From the NCBI GenBank assembly GCA_963576765.1, contig OY755204.1:19814219-19878218 (forward strand): a stretch of 64,000 nt of DNA. Reading direction: 5' to 3'. The notes beneath the pieces were generated by a model that saw only the letters and a program-made list of their open reading frames with translations, did no database searches and was not told the origin of the DNA. The position numbers were made by a program, and so were the translations under genes. Every line of letters starts with the position of its first letter. Position 1 is the stretch's first letter. Below are positions 1-10,559 of the stretch, in pieces. Source of the stretch: Draba incana. Taxonomy: Eukaryota; Streptophyta; Magnoliopsida; Brassicales; Brassicaceae.

Positions 1-59
1 GACCCACGGGCCTGAGAGTGGACAGGGGCCCATAGGAGGGGCGGTCGGGGCGTTACTAG

Positions 60-71
60 TGGTATCAGAGC
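60..71 (+). other. primer-binding site (initiator Met tRNA type)
   Basis: TGGTATCAGAGC, the usual plant gypsy/copia site complementary to the 3' end of initiator methionine tRNA. It lies a few bases after the LTR end. Confidence 0.75.
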
Positions 72-148
72 GAACCCTGACATATGTGAAGAATCAGATT
101 GTCGGGGTGACGATCTTGGTATGCGCAACGAGGATGTTGCGATCTGTT

Positions 149-160
149 AGTGGGGGTGAT
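149..160 (+). other. polypurine tract
   Basis: AGTGGGGGTGAT lies directly before the LTR start TGTGACACCC, as expected for the plus-strand primer. Confidence 0.6.
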
Positions 161-532
161 TGTGACACCCTGGTTTTAGGGCATATATGGTATATGCGGT
201 ATATGCGGAGATGCTTAAAAGAATTGATTTGGCTACCTATATCACCAAAGTGCACTTATCTTTTCGGTCACAGGACTTGATAGAACTCCAGAGTTAAGCG
301 TGCTTGAGCTAGAGTAGTTTCAAGATGGGTGACCTACTAGGAAGTGATTTTCAGTATCGTGTGAGTGAGGTCAAAACATGAGGAAAGATCGCGTGGTGCT
401 TTGCAGGGTCAGTAAACATGACTTTCGGAGCCTCCCGGACTAACGCACCGACCGTCGGACATACTGGGCCCACGGGCCTGAGAGTGGACAGGGGCCGATA
501 AGAGGGGCGGTCGGGGCGGTCGGGGCGTTACA
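161..532 (+). repeat. 3' LTR of the TRIM-like element (372 bp)
   Basis: The LTR begins TGTGACACCC and ends GGCGTTACA, so the termini are TG...CA. Its last ~65 bases match 1-56 apart from a short tandem duplication of a GGTCGGGGC-type unit near the end. No coding capacity is visible. Confidence 0.7.
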
Positions 533-564
533 GGCGAGATCGTCGTGATTACTTCGTGACCCAA

Positions 565-819
565 ATGCACGAGGCCATCGGTTCTCTTGCCTGCCTCAAT
601 GAGCTAGAAAAACTTGGGGTCAATATTCCTAATAAACTTTTGTCTCGATTTATCGAGGTTAGGGACAGGAATACAGAGCAAGCAGAAGAGTTCGAGGTGA
701 CCCCACCGAGCTCACTTTCTTCGTTATCACCTCAGACCATCAAGGAGTTATTAGACGAAGCTTGGAGGAATAAAACTAAGGAGGAGGCTGGAGCGGGGCT
801 AAGGAGATATATCTCTTAG
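565..819 (+). CDS. small hypothetical ORF, possible antisense ORF of a Tat-type element
   Basis: An 84-aa frame from ATG 565; the same frame stays open upstream to about 535, just past the TRIM-like LTR, so this is probably the truncated end of a longer protein. The product is charged and probably helical, with a Ser/Pro/Leu-rich middle (about residues 47-58) and a Glu/Lys-rich end. I do not recognise a domain. It lies on the strand opposite to, and downstream of, the Tat integrase relic (1778-2855). Tat-lineage elements are known to carry extra antisense ORFs there, so it may belong to that element. A degraded host gene is the alternative. Confidence 0.3.
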   Translation: MHEAIGSLACLNELEKLGVNIPNKLLSRFIEVRDRNTEQAEEFEVTPPSSLSSLSPQTIKELLDEAWRNKTKEEAGAGLRRYIS

Positions 820-1777
820 GGCCTCTTCAATTCTTTTTATGTTGTCGTTGGATTGCCGCTCTGATGGCTCATTCGACACACATTGTAGTTGTTGATGCTC
901 ATGGGGCAATTTGTTCACAATTTTTGTTTTCTAGGCTAAGAATTTTGATTCTCAAAAATTTCCTTTTGTTTGAGATTTCTCTTATATAATCGAGCACTTT
1001 AGCTTTTAATAAACCAGCATTTTTAGAAAGCATTTGCCTCTTTAGATACAACTGACCAAAGGTCCCTTTTTATTTAGTTACTTGATTCTTTCAAACTTTA
1101 CCTAATGAGTGCGTAAAAATGTAAGGGCTCACCTAATTTTTTATCTAAGTCGTTGGAAAATATGCGATATAGGTCGGGGTATGGTTACTTTAACGATCGT
1201 AGAATTTATGCAGAACTGAGGCCGGGTTTAGATGTGTGGGTTTTATGCCACAGTACTTATATGGATTGGATTCCTAGCTAGGGTGCTGATGTGAGGAGCT
1301 TTCACATTGGTTGTGAATATGAACGATCTGGTCCCGCCGATATTATTTGGGAAGTTTTTACTTAAGGAATGCTTGTTTTTGCAATTCTAGTTGTCGAGTT
1401 TTGGATTTTATGTACAATGGCTGAGTGTACCAAAAATAAAAATAAATTTGTATTTTTATTAAAGTGGCAATTGATCCTTTATGAGAGGTTGCTTACGTAC
1501 CCTTTTTTTGAGAGAAGGATCAAGTCGCTCGTAGTTCAAATACAAGAATTGAAGAGGCATAGGTGCCGAGTTTTTTTTTTTTTGTACCGTTTTAAGTTCC
1601 ACGCGTTCCAGGACTTACTTACTTCCTTGCCATTCATGTTAAGCCGCTCGTACACTCTTGGTTTAATGATTTTCGACACTTGGTAAGGTCTTTACCATTT
1701 TGCTCCAAGTTTATCGGTGTTTTCCTCTTTCTTCGTGGCGTAAGTTTATCATAATATGAGGTCGCAACAGAGGTCGC
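820..1777. other. non-coding stretch
   Basis: AT-rich sequence with no gene I can support. It probably belongs to the 3' region of the Tat-type element, but I could not find the matching left LTR (compare 12409-12898). The 105-aa frame at 1369-1686 looks like chance. Confidence 0.3.
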
Positions 1778-2855
1778 CTACTTCAAAGAATCGTCTGCAA
1801 ACCTTCTTATTTTTATCACTTGGCAGCTAACTGATAGTAATTTTATATACATAACAAAACCTGGTCTTGGCTTTCTTCCAGTTCGTCCAGGCGCTCCACC
1901 TTTTTTGTCGTCGTTGACTTCTTGGTTTCGAGTCATAAGTACATGGCGTAAGCTTCCTACGATTCCTTTGCCAGGTGCCATGGCCTCCACTCTTTGAGAC
2001 AAGAAGATAGGCGTTTGCCCTGTAGAGCGCCGAGGTGTAGTTTGGTGTAATTAGAGGACTTAAACTAACTAATTGCTAAGAACTCTCTTCATGTCTCCGA
2101 GCTTCTTATTGAATCCACCTAAGAGAGTTTTGTTTGTAGACTCTGCATGTCTGATTCCCTGTGGGAAATATGGGGTTGTGGTGCTTAGTCATATCCCCCA
2201 TTTCAGGAAAAAAATTTTGAACACGTCACCGACTAGATTCGGGTCGTAATCCGTTACATTCTCATAAAGTATCCCATGTCGGCATATGATGTTTGTCCAC
2301 ATGAATTTTTGTATATCCATTTTCTGATGGTTGTGAAAGCCTCAGCTTCGATCTACTTCATGAAGTAATTCGTCATCACCAGGATGTGTTTCATCTCTTT
2401 GGACATGTGAAGCGATCCCACAATATCGATTGCCCATCACATGAATGGATAAGCGATAGTGGCGGCCTAATACTCTTGCGTCGATGCCAATTTCATGGGA
2501 GCGCGAAGTTGACAAGCCTCACATTTGTCTACGAAATCTTGACAATCTGCCATCATGGTTGGCCAGAAAAATCCCAGCTTCCTTAACTTGAGCACTAAAG
2601 ATCGACCCCAGAGTGGTTGCATCCATCGCCGTCGTGGGTATAGGCTAACACTTTGTAGATTTCATCTCCAGCGATGCAGCATCATCACTCTTGATGCGCT
2701 CCATCAATATAATTGATCTTTGAAGATGGTGTAATGAGCGCATTGAGCACGTGCCAAGCCTTCCATTTATTTTGTGGGGGTTCACCCTCTTTTATGTATG
2801 CGATAATGTCTTCCCACTAGTCATTTTCAGGTTCTTTCTCAGCTTTGGCCGAGGT
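1778..2855 (-). pseudogene. Tat-type integrase relic
   Basis: Minus-strand translation in several frames gives the zinc-finger linker (a CNHSG stretch near 2620), the integrase core start (WAIDIVGSLHMSKE near 2430), an AEAF segment followed by ICRHGI, the HAESTNKTLLGG block near 2140, and a TTPRRSTGQTP block near 2030. The order matches Tat-lineage integrases. At least five stops and three frame changes break it. The frame at 1778-2002 is only the C-terminal tail. It continues upstream across the nested insertion into 10432. Confidence 0.75.
2851..2855. repeat. target-site duplication GAGGT (partner 10427-10431)
   Basis: GAGGT lies immediately before the 5' LTR and again immediately after the 3' LTR of the nested element, proving a 5-bp target duplication typical of Ty3/gypsy integration. 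Confidence 0.9.
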
Positions 2856-3968
2856 TCTAACATCCCAGAACCAAATAAGTGTAGTTTGGTTAGGGTGTCG
2901 ATCGACAGCAGGGGGAGTGTCGATCGACACAATGGTTGCAGAATCAGGATTTTTAGATTTTTTTTTTATCGCTGTTTAGCTCGGTTTAATGAAATAAACC
3001 TAGGCCTCCCGTATATAATTCTTCATGTGGTTTGTGGCCGCGAGACAAGAGAGAAACCGCAGAAAAGGTTAGAGTTTAGGAGAGAATTGTGGGAGATTGT
3101 GTGTTCTTGAGGAGATTGTTGCAAAGAAATCCTCTTAGAACCTTTTCCTTGTGAACTAGAGCCGTAGAATCATTTGTTCCTCATTGTGTAATCGTGACAG
3201 CAAGTTTTTGGGTTTGGGGGAGTTTGTTCTTCGTGTTCTTCGCTGATTCCTTCCGTGTTTATCCGAATCGAGGTGAGTGTGTGATCACGATTACAGGATT
3301 AGCTTGTTAGGTTGTTGAATGATTGATTCGTATTGTTATGGTTGATTTTCCTGTGTTTTTGTCCTGTGATATTGTGTGACTTGTCGTGATCAATCTCGTA
3401 CGATGGAACGGGACCGATTCCAGTGAGGATTTCGACTCTGTCTAGGTTTCTGCGAGAGGTGTCGATCGACACCTAGAGGCAGTGCCGATTGACACCTCAT
3501 GTTATGGACGTGAGGTCTGGTTCTGAAATTGGAGTGTCGCTCGACACCCAGAAGGAGTGTCGTTCGATACCATTTATTAATTTTTGAAAATGTGTTTAAT
3601 TGTTGAGTGTTGTTTGTTGCATAGTAATTGGCAATCTATTTTCCTAAATTGTAATCGGTAGGCGGGATGACCGCTTGACTGAGTATTTTTGATAATACTC
3701 ACGCAACTCTTATTTCCATGTGTTGCAGGTAAAGAAAAAATGTGATCGCGGAATCGAAGCTTTAGAAATAGGATGATAGGAAATTGTGTTATTGTTGTTA
3801 ATCTAGCGAACCGATTGTGTTAGGTTGCTAGTACTTATTCATTCCTGAATCTGGCGTTGATTTTTGTTATGGACTAGTTGGTTATTTAATTTGTTTTGGA
3901 TTTAAATGATTTATGAGTTTCGCAGTACAAATGTTTAGTTAAAAAAAAAAAAAAACTTGGTTGTTTCA
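2856..3968 (+). repeat. 5' LTR (1113 bp)
   Basis: Runs from TCTAACATCCC to GTTTCA. The start has TC where relatives have TG (TGTAACATCCC), and both LTRs share the change. A TATA-like TATATAA lies at 3012-3018. The palindrome GTGTCGATCGACAC or variants occur at about 2895, 2917, 3459, 3481, 3533 and 3557. It is longer than the 3' LTR, which lacks two short blocks (counterparts of about 3110-3165 and 3735-3780). Confidence 0.88.
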
Positions 3969-3971
3969 TTT

Positions 3972-3983
3972 TGGTATCAGAGC
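3972..3983 (+). other. primer-binding site
   Basis: TGGTATCAGAGC, complementary to the initiator Met tRNA, three bases after the LTR end. Confidence 0.85.
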
Positions 3984-4174
3984 CTAGGCGGTGTTAGGAC
4001 AATTGAATTGGATGTCTGAGACTATGTGTTAAAAATTGATTTCGTGTGTTAAGTCAATTTAATAAAGTCTTAGTATCATCCTCTTTGGCCTTTTAAAATG
4101 ATTATGCAGTAAGTTTTTATGATTGATTGTGACTTCTTGTAGCTTGTTGTCCTGTTCTGTGTGAATGCAGAGAG

Positions 4175-5061
4175 ATGGACGCCGGAGCTAGAGGTCGTGG
4201 ACGGGGTAGAGGTCGTGGACCAGTGGTTGAGTCGTCTTCGAGTGCTACGCATGCGTCAGAGATTCGTACGTATCAGGTGGGATCCTGGGGTAATGCTAGT
4301 GAAAGCGTTATGGGCATCGGGAGGGGTGCTGGTATAGCTGGCAGAAGAGCGGGCCCAGGTGTGGTTGGGAGCATATGGTTTCCGGTTCAGGCACCAGTGG
4401 TGCCTCTAGTGGCAGAGGTACAGCCGAGGGCTGCGGTTGCTGAGGTGCATTCTTCTTACCTAGAGATGGTGAGTCAGATGTGTCAGATGAGTATTGCTTT
4501 CTTTTCGGGTGGTGTTAGCCCCGAGGATGCAGATGAGTGGCGGTTGTGGGTGGAGGGCAGTTTTTGCTTGGTTCATTATCCAAGGAGTTCAGGGTTGAGT
4601 TGGCAGTCCACTATTTGAGTGGTGATGCGCACGCGTGGTGGAGAGATATTGAGCCCAGGAGGCATTTTGCGGTGTGGACCTGGAGAGAATTTGTGGTTGA
4701 CTTCAACGCCAAATATTTTCCCCAAGAGGCTTTAGATCGTCTCGCGACAAGATTTGTGGATTTGATCCAGGGAGATCGTTCAGTACGCGAGTACGACGCT
4801 GAGTTTGGTCGCTTGTTGGCTTATGCGGGTGGAGGCGTAGTCGATCAGCGGACGCAGGTCCAGAGGTTTTTGAGGGGACTACAGCCAGATTTGCGGACCA
4901 GATGCAAAGTGACGGAGTATGCCTCGAGGGTGAAGCTGGTAGAGGTGGTTGCTGGTATTGAAGAGGACCTTCGAGGTCAGTCAGTGGCGGTGGTTCTAGC
5001 GGCAGTTGTTCCTGCTGCTCAGCTAAGGAGGCAGCAGGGTAGTTTCCGGTTCTGGTTTTAG
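4175..5061 (+). pseudogene. gag: gag of the Tekay-like element, frameshifted
   Basis: Starts at ATG 4175 with an Arg/Gly-rich N-terminus (RGRGRGRG). The first frame runs to 4618 and the capsid-like part continues in another frame (4537-5061), so one frameshift lies around 4540-4560. The capsid part shows YLSGDAHAWW and FNAKYFP, typical of plant gypsy Gag. The expected zinc-knuckle region (about 5090-5200) is broken by a stop and looks partly deleted. The protein would form the particle shell and bind RNA; this copy cannot make it whole. The neighbouring family member at 18679 shares the same start context and N-terminus. Confidence 0.8.
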
Positions 5062-5431
5062 CAAAGGTGGAAAGCATGCACAAGGTCAGAAACGGAAGTG
5101 GGATGGTGCTTCCAGGCCCACTCAGAGTTTAAGGGGCGAAGCATGTTATTGATGGGGCATATCCCATGTGTCCCAGGTTACCGCAGATAACTGTTACTGC
5201 AGTTCAGCCAGTGGCGAAGTTGGCGGCAGTACAGCCTTTGAGCCAGATTGGACCGGTACCGCGAGTCTATTCCCCGGGATAGTTGGGGCAGTATAGCAGC
5301 GCGTCGATCACAGGTAAAATTTTAGACTCAGACTTCGTAAATTCGTAGTTGTTGAATTGTTGTTTGTTCTTTCATTTTACTTGTGATGCTTCTAGTAGGG
5401 TTTCTCAAAGCATACAAATTATGTAGGGACC

Positions 5432-5695
5432 TTGTTAGTGGGAGGTTTTGAGTCTCATGTGCTTTTTGATTCTGGAGCATCTAACTACTTTATTACCCTG
5501 GAGCATGCCGAAAGCAGTGGCATCCGTAGCAGCGCTGGTGAGCGTTCGGGTTTTATCAAGGTTATTGGAGGTAGATTTTTGGCTACTTCGAGCCGTGCTA
5601 GAGCAGTTGATGATCAGATTGTTGGGCAGTCGATGCCAGCAGATTTGGTGATTAGTCCGGTGGAGGTGTACGACGTTATCTTTGGAATGGATTAG
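5432..5695 (+). pseudogene. aspartic protease domain of pol
   Basis: Shows the retropepsin active-site motif LFDSGAS and, near the end, VYDVIFGMD, the usual C-terminal block. The catalytic DSG is intact, but a stop follows the Met-Asp at the end and separates it from RT. It is in the normal place between gag and RT. Confidence 0.8.
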
Positions 5696-5947
5696 TTGTC
5701 ATTCTACAGAGTCCATTTGGACTGTTTCTGAGGCAGACTGGTCTTCGAGCAGGATGCAGGGAGGTTGGTATTTCAAGGAGTAAGAGCGACTTCAGGGAGT
5801 CTCGTGATTTCTGCGGTTCAGGCAGTGCAGATGATCAAACATGGATGCGAGGCTTATTTGGCGATGATTTCTATGCCAGAGTCTGTGGATAAGGTTGTAG
5901 TAAGTGAGATTTAGGTGGTCTGAAATTTTGAGGATGTCTTTCAGTCG

Positions 5948-7312
5948 TTGCAGGAATTACCGCCATCTCGGTCTGATCTATTTACGATTGAGTTAGAACT
6001 CGGGATAGAGCCTATCTCTAAGGCACCTTACAGGATGGTTGTAGCTGAGTTGGCAGAGCTGAAGAAGCAGCTAGACGATTTGGCGAGTAAGGGTTTCATT
6101 AGTCCGAGTACATTACCGTGGGGAGCGCCGGTGTTATTTGTGAAAAAGAAGGATGACAGTTGTCGGTTATGTATTGATTACTAGGGGCTTAACCGGGTCA
6201 CTGTGAAGAACAAGTACCCTCTTCCGAGGATTGATGAGTTGCTAGATCAGTTGAGGGGTGCTACTTGGTTCTCCAAGATTGACTTGGTATCAGGATACCA
6301 TCAGATTCCAATCGACGAGGTTGATGTTCGGAAGACAGCTTTCAGGACCAGATATGGGCATTTTGAGTTTGTGGTTATGCCTTTCGGTTTGACTAATGCG
6401 CCAACAGCGTTCATGCAGTTGATGAACGGCGTATTTTAGGAGTATGTGGATGTCTTTGTGATTATCTTTATCGAGAATATTCTGGATTACTCTAAGAGTC
6501 CTGAGGAGCACGGGGTGCATTTGCGGTTAGTTCTGGAGAAGCTTCAGGAGCAAAAGCTTTTCGCTAAGTTGAGGAAGTGCAGTTTTTGGCAGAGAGAGAT
6601 GGGTTTTCTGGGCCATATTATTTCTACAGATAGAGTCTCTGTGGATCCAGCTAAGATCAAGGCTATCAGGGATTGGCCGAGACCGTCTAATGCAACCGAG
6701 AAAAGGAGCTTTCTTGGTTTAGCAGGTTATTATCGGAGATTCGTCAATGGCTTTGCGAGTATGGCTCAGTCAATGACGAAATGGACCGGGAAGGATATTC
6801 CGTTTGTTTGGTCTCAGGAGTGCGAAAACAACTTTGTGAAGCTAAAGGAGATGTTGATGAGTACACCGGTGTTGGCGTTGTCCAAGCCGGGTAAGCCTTA
6901 CATAGTGTACACCATTGCTTCTGGGATTGGTTTGGGTTATGTGTTGTTACAGAAGGGTAGAGTGATTGCGTATGCTTCGAGGCAGTTGAGAGGTGCTAAA
7001 CGTAATTATCCTACGCATGATTTAGAGTTAGGTACAGTTGTGTTTGCGTTGAAGATTTGGAGGTCCTATCTGTATGGTGGGAAAGTTCAAATTTTCACAA
7101 ACCAAAAGAATCTGCAGCACATTTTCACTCTGCCGTTACTAAATGTGAGACAGAGACACTGGGTCGAGTTATTAGCAGATTACGAGTTGGATATCGTATA
7201 TTATCCTGGTAAGGCGAACAAGGTAGCAGATGCTTTGAGTCGTCGACGAGTAGATTCGCACCTTGCGGTTATGTGCTATTTTGCAGGAGACGATTGGCTT
7301 AGAGGCGTTTGA
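5948..7312 (+). pseudogene. reverse transcriptase and RNase H, catalytic residues lost
   Basis: RT blocks in order: LPPSRSDLF, WGAPVLFVKKKD, LCIDY, stop (6182), KYPLPRIDELLDQL, FSKIDLVSGYHQI, VMPFGLTNAPTAF, stop (6437), then IIFIENILDYSK. The last block normally carries the catalytic Asp-Asp; here it reads Glu-Asn. RNase H follows (about 6890-7250) with YASRQL and VADALSRRR, but the first catalytic Asp of the usual TDAS motif is Ile (YTIASG). Two stops and these replacements mean no enzyme activity. In functional relatives this region copies RNA into DNA and removes the RNA strand. Confidence 0.88.
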
Positions 7313-7364
7313 TTAGGCAGATCTTTTGAGTAGGATTTTAGTGGCTCAGGCAAGTAATCAGAAT

Positions 7365-8114
7365 TTAGTTGTTGCGTCGATGGCAGAGGGTTCTGAGTAT
7401 CAGGTCTCTTCGAATGGGACGATTCTTGTTCGCAGTCGGGTTTGTGTACCCAAGGTAAAGGAGTTGAGGCAGGAGATTCTGTGAGAGGCTCATGCGAGCA
7501 AGTTTTTGATTCATCCTGAAGTGACTAAGATGTATCGTGATCTCAAGTGCAACACGTGTTCGCTGGTTAAGGTTGAACATAAGGTTCCAAGTGGTTCGTT
7601 GCAGAGTTTACCCATTCCGGAGTAAAAATGGGATATGATCACGATGGATTTTGTGGTAGGATTACCTAACTCGCGGACATTCGATGCTATTTGGGTGATC
7701 ATGGATCATTTGACTAAGTCCGTACATTTTCTGGCCATCAAGAAGACAGACGGAGCGGTTGTTTTGGCTAAGGAATTCGTGAAGGAGATTATGAGGCTGC
7801 ATGGAGTGCCAGCCAGCATTGTGTCAGACCGGGATCTGAGATTTGCTTCAAAGTTTTGGGGAGCATTTTAAGCAGAGATGGGTACTAAGTTGCACATGAG
7901 TACAGCGTACCATCCGCAGACTGATAGGCAGTTAGAGAGGACGATTCAGACATTAGATGATTTACTGTGGATGTGTGTATTGGATTGGGGTGGTCACTTG
8001 GTTGATCATTTGAGCTTGGTAGAATTTGCTTATAATAACAGCTTCCAGGCTAGTATTGGGATGGCTCCTTTTGAGGCTTTGTATGGGAGGCCATGCAGGA
8101 CACCCCTATGCTAG
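7365..8114 (+). pseudogene. integrase zinc-binding and core domain
   Basis: In pieces: a His-Cys linker (IHPEVTKMYRD, then CNTCSLVK after a small deletion of the sequence between them), the core with TMDFVVGLP, VSDRDLRF and QLERTIQT, so the D, D and E residues can all be seen. Stops occur near 7483, 7623 and 7869. A conserved LVEFAYNNS block precedes EALYGRP. Confidence 0.82.
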
Positions 8115-8183
8115 ACCCAAGTGGGGAAGCGGAGTATTCATGAAGCTACTTCTGTTTAGGAAACAACAGAGAAGGTTTGAGTT

Positions 8184-8696
8184 GTGAGACTGAACATGAA
8201 GGAAGCTCAGGATAGGCAAAAGAGTTATACAGATAAGCGGAGGCGAGAGCTTAAGTTTGCAGTGGGAGATCGTGTGTATCTCATGATAGCTATGTTGAGG
8301 GGTCCTAACGGATGCATAGCAGAGAACAAGCTGAGTTTGCGGTTTATGGGTCTGTTTCCGATAGTGGAACGGGTTAGGCCGGTTGCTTATCGGCTGGAGT
8401 TACCTCCGATTATGAAGGCATTTCATAGGGTGTTCCATGTTTCGATGTTGAGGAAGTGCCTACATGAATCGGAGGAGCTAGTGACAAAGACTCCCGAGGA
8501 TTTTTGGCCTGATTTGACGGTTCTGGCAGTTCTTATAAGGATTCTCGAGAGGAGAGTCAAGGAGTTGCATCGCAAGAAAATTCCACTGTTGCGATTTTTG
8601 TGGGATTGCGCTGGTTGCGAGGAGGAAACTTGGGAGCCTAAGGCAAAGATGAAATTGAAGTTCGGGAAGTGGTTTGACAAGCAGGTAGCCGTTTGA
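8184..8696 (+). pseudogene. integrase C-terminus with chromodomain-like tail
   Basis: After stops at 8112-8182 the frame reopens with AQDRQKSYTDKRRR and VGDRVYL, the integrase C-terminal domain, then a FHRVFHVSML block, and ends with a chromodomain-like tail (ILERRVKELHRK, then ETWEPKAKM). In chromoviruses this tail guides integration towards heterochromatin; that role is known for the family and inferred here. The reading frame of this piece is open over 170 aa. Confidence 0.78.
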
Positions 8697-9401
8697 GCTT
8701 TCTTTCCTCTTTGTAGTTCCAGTTTCGTTTTAGCATGTGTTGCTTTTGTGGTATTTTTGTTTTCATTGTAACGATTATACTTTTTGGAGATTTATAAGAT
8801 GGAGTTCCTTATTTATCTGTGTTTATAAGATAAGTGGTTCTTATATGTTTTTTTTGTAGACCGGTTTTGGGTTCTGTTTTTGAGATATTCTGGGTTAGGG
8901 AGTATCGAATTTGACCACGGGCGGTAGTTCTAGTCGATAGATGTTTATAGACGTTTTAGAATTTATAACTCTAGGAGCTGCGGCTCCAAATAACTCATTC
9001 ACTTTGTCTGGAGATGATTAGTTCCTCATAGAGGATGATTAGGTCTCATGTATACTCTTTGGGGTGATTAGTTTCCATTATGAGTATCGAGGGATGATTA
9101 GTTCTCTCAAGGGGATGATTAGTTCCCATGTGTACCCGGAGCTCAAGGGATGCGTCCTGAGAGTGGATGGGGCACGTGACATCGATAGCTCAAGGGATGC
9201 GTCATGCGAGTGAGAAGAGTGTTGAATGAGTTAAGAGTGATAAATGTCTAAAAACGGGCGTATAAGCATAAGACTAGAAAAGGGCCTCAGAGATCGGGTG
9301 TTAGGGTCTCGGGTGGTATTGACCGATTTTCGGTCAGGTTGTGGGTCTTTGTTAGATAGTTTGGCAGATTCGAGGATGAATCAAGTTTAGTGGGGGAGAA
9401 T
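8697..9401 (+). other. 3' non-coding region with direct repeats and polypurine tract
   Basis: Holds at least five copies of GATGATTAGT (about 9012-9122) and two copies of a GGATGCGTC-centred repeat (about 9147 and 9193) that is amplified in the element at 17036. It ends in the polypurine tract AGTGGGGGAGAAT (9389-9401) directly before the 3' LTR. Confidence 0.7.
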
Positions 9402-10426
9402 TCTAACATCCCGGAACCAAATAAGTGCAGTTTGGTTAGGGTGTCGATCGACACCAGGGGGAGTGTCGATTGACACCATGGTTGCAGAATCAAGATTTTT
9501 AGATTTTTGATCGCGGTTTGGCTCGGTTTAATGAAATAAACCTAGGGCTCCCGTATATAATCCTTCATGTGGTTTGTGGCCGCGAGACAAGAAAGAAAAA
9601 CGTAGAAAAGGTTAGAGTTTAGGAGAAAATTGTGGGAGATTGTGAGTTCTTGAGAGCCGTAGAATCGTTTGTTCCTTGTTGTGTAATCGTGACAACAAAT
9701 TTTCGGGTCTTTGAGAGTCTGTTCTTCGCGTTCTTCGCTTATTCCTTTCGTGTTTACCCCATTTTTATCCGAATCGAGGTGAGTGCGTGATCGCGATTAC
9801 GAGATTAACTTGTTAGGTTGTTGAATGATTGATTCGTATTGTTATGATTGGTTTTCCTATATTTTTGTCCTGTGATATTGTGTGACTTGTCGTGATCAAT
9901 CTTGTACGATGGAACGGGACCGAGTCTAGTGAGGATTTCAACTCGGCCTAGGTTTCTACAAGAGGTGTCGCTCGACACCTAGAGGCAGTGTCGATCGACA
10001 CCCCATGTTATGGATGCGAGGTCTGGTTCTGGAATTGGAGTGTCGCTCGACACCCAGGAGAAGTGTCGTTCGACACTATTTACTAATTTGTGAAAATGTG
10101 TTTAATTGTTGAGTGTTGTTTGTTGCTTAGTAATTGGCAATCTATTTCCCTAAATTGTAATCGGTAGGTGGGATGACCGCTTAACTGAGTATTTATGATA
10201 ATACTCACGCAAGTCTTATTTTCATGTGTTGCTGGTAAAGAAAAAATGTGTTATTGTTTTTAGTCTAGCGAACCAGTTGTGTTAGGTTGCTAGTATTTAT
10301 TCATTCCTGAATCTGCCGCTGATTTTTGTTATGGACTAGTTGGTTATTTATTTTGTTTAGATTTAAATGATTTATGATTTCCGCAGTAGAAATGTTTAGT
10401 TAAAAAAAAATAGCTTGGTTGTTTCA
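9402..10426 (+). repeat. 3' LTR (1025 bp)
   Basis: Same ends as 2856-3968. It lacks two blocks present in the 5' LTR and differs by scattered substitutions, which shows the insertion is not recent. Palindrome copies are present at about 9440, 9463, 9965, 9988, 10040 and 10063; TATA-like at about 9552. Confidence 0.88.
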
Positions 10427-10559
10427 GAGGTATCCTTGAATGGTTTAGAGTCGTCAACCATCATGACCATTGGGTTTTCTTAAGTCGAGTCGATGCTCGA
10501 GCACAGTATACTACCAACCGAGATAACCCGCCGGATATACCACTTTGCCACCAAGGCAT

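Larger units (their letters stand above)
1..532 (+). mobile_element. TRIM-like miniature LTR element, left end outside window
   Basis: The last ~55 bases of one LTR (1-56) are repeated at about 467-532 as the end of a second LTR. The first copy is followed by a primer-binding site and the second LTR is preceded by a polypurine tract. Only about 105 bases lie between the LTRs, with no room for gag or pol. This is the layout of a terminal-repeat retrotransposon in miniature, or of a larger element that lost its interior. The left end and its target-site duplication lie outside the window, so the 5' LTR length is unknown. Any movement would depend on proteins from another element. Confidence 0.7.
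2856..10426 (+). mobile_element. Tekay/Del-like chromovirus LTR retrotransposon, full-length but inactive
   Basis: The 7.57-kb element has two LTRs, a PBS, gag, protease, RT, RNase H, integrase with a chromodomain-like tail, a repeat-bearing 3' region, a polypurine tract and a target-site duplication. Pol order and the terminal chromodomain place it among the chromoviruses; sequence style suggests Tekay/Del. Every domain carries frameshifts or stops, and the RT and RNase H catalytic residues are changed, so it is dead. It interrupts an older Tat element. Its LTRs share ends and a palindromic motif with the LTRs at 17036 and 23335. Confidence 0.88.

Noticed and set aside
59..280. 73-aa plus-strand ORF
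   Set aside because: It starts in the PBS and crosses into the TRIM-like LTR; no protein features.
1369..1686. 105-aa plus-strand ORF
   Set aside because: Hydrophobic, Phe-rich product from AT-rich DNA including a poly-T run; no recognised domain or context.
4703..5083. 126-aa minus-strand ORF
   Set aside because: Antisense shadow of the gag frame at 4537-5061.
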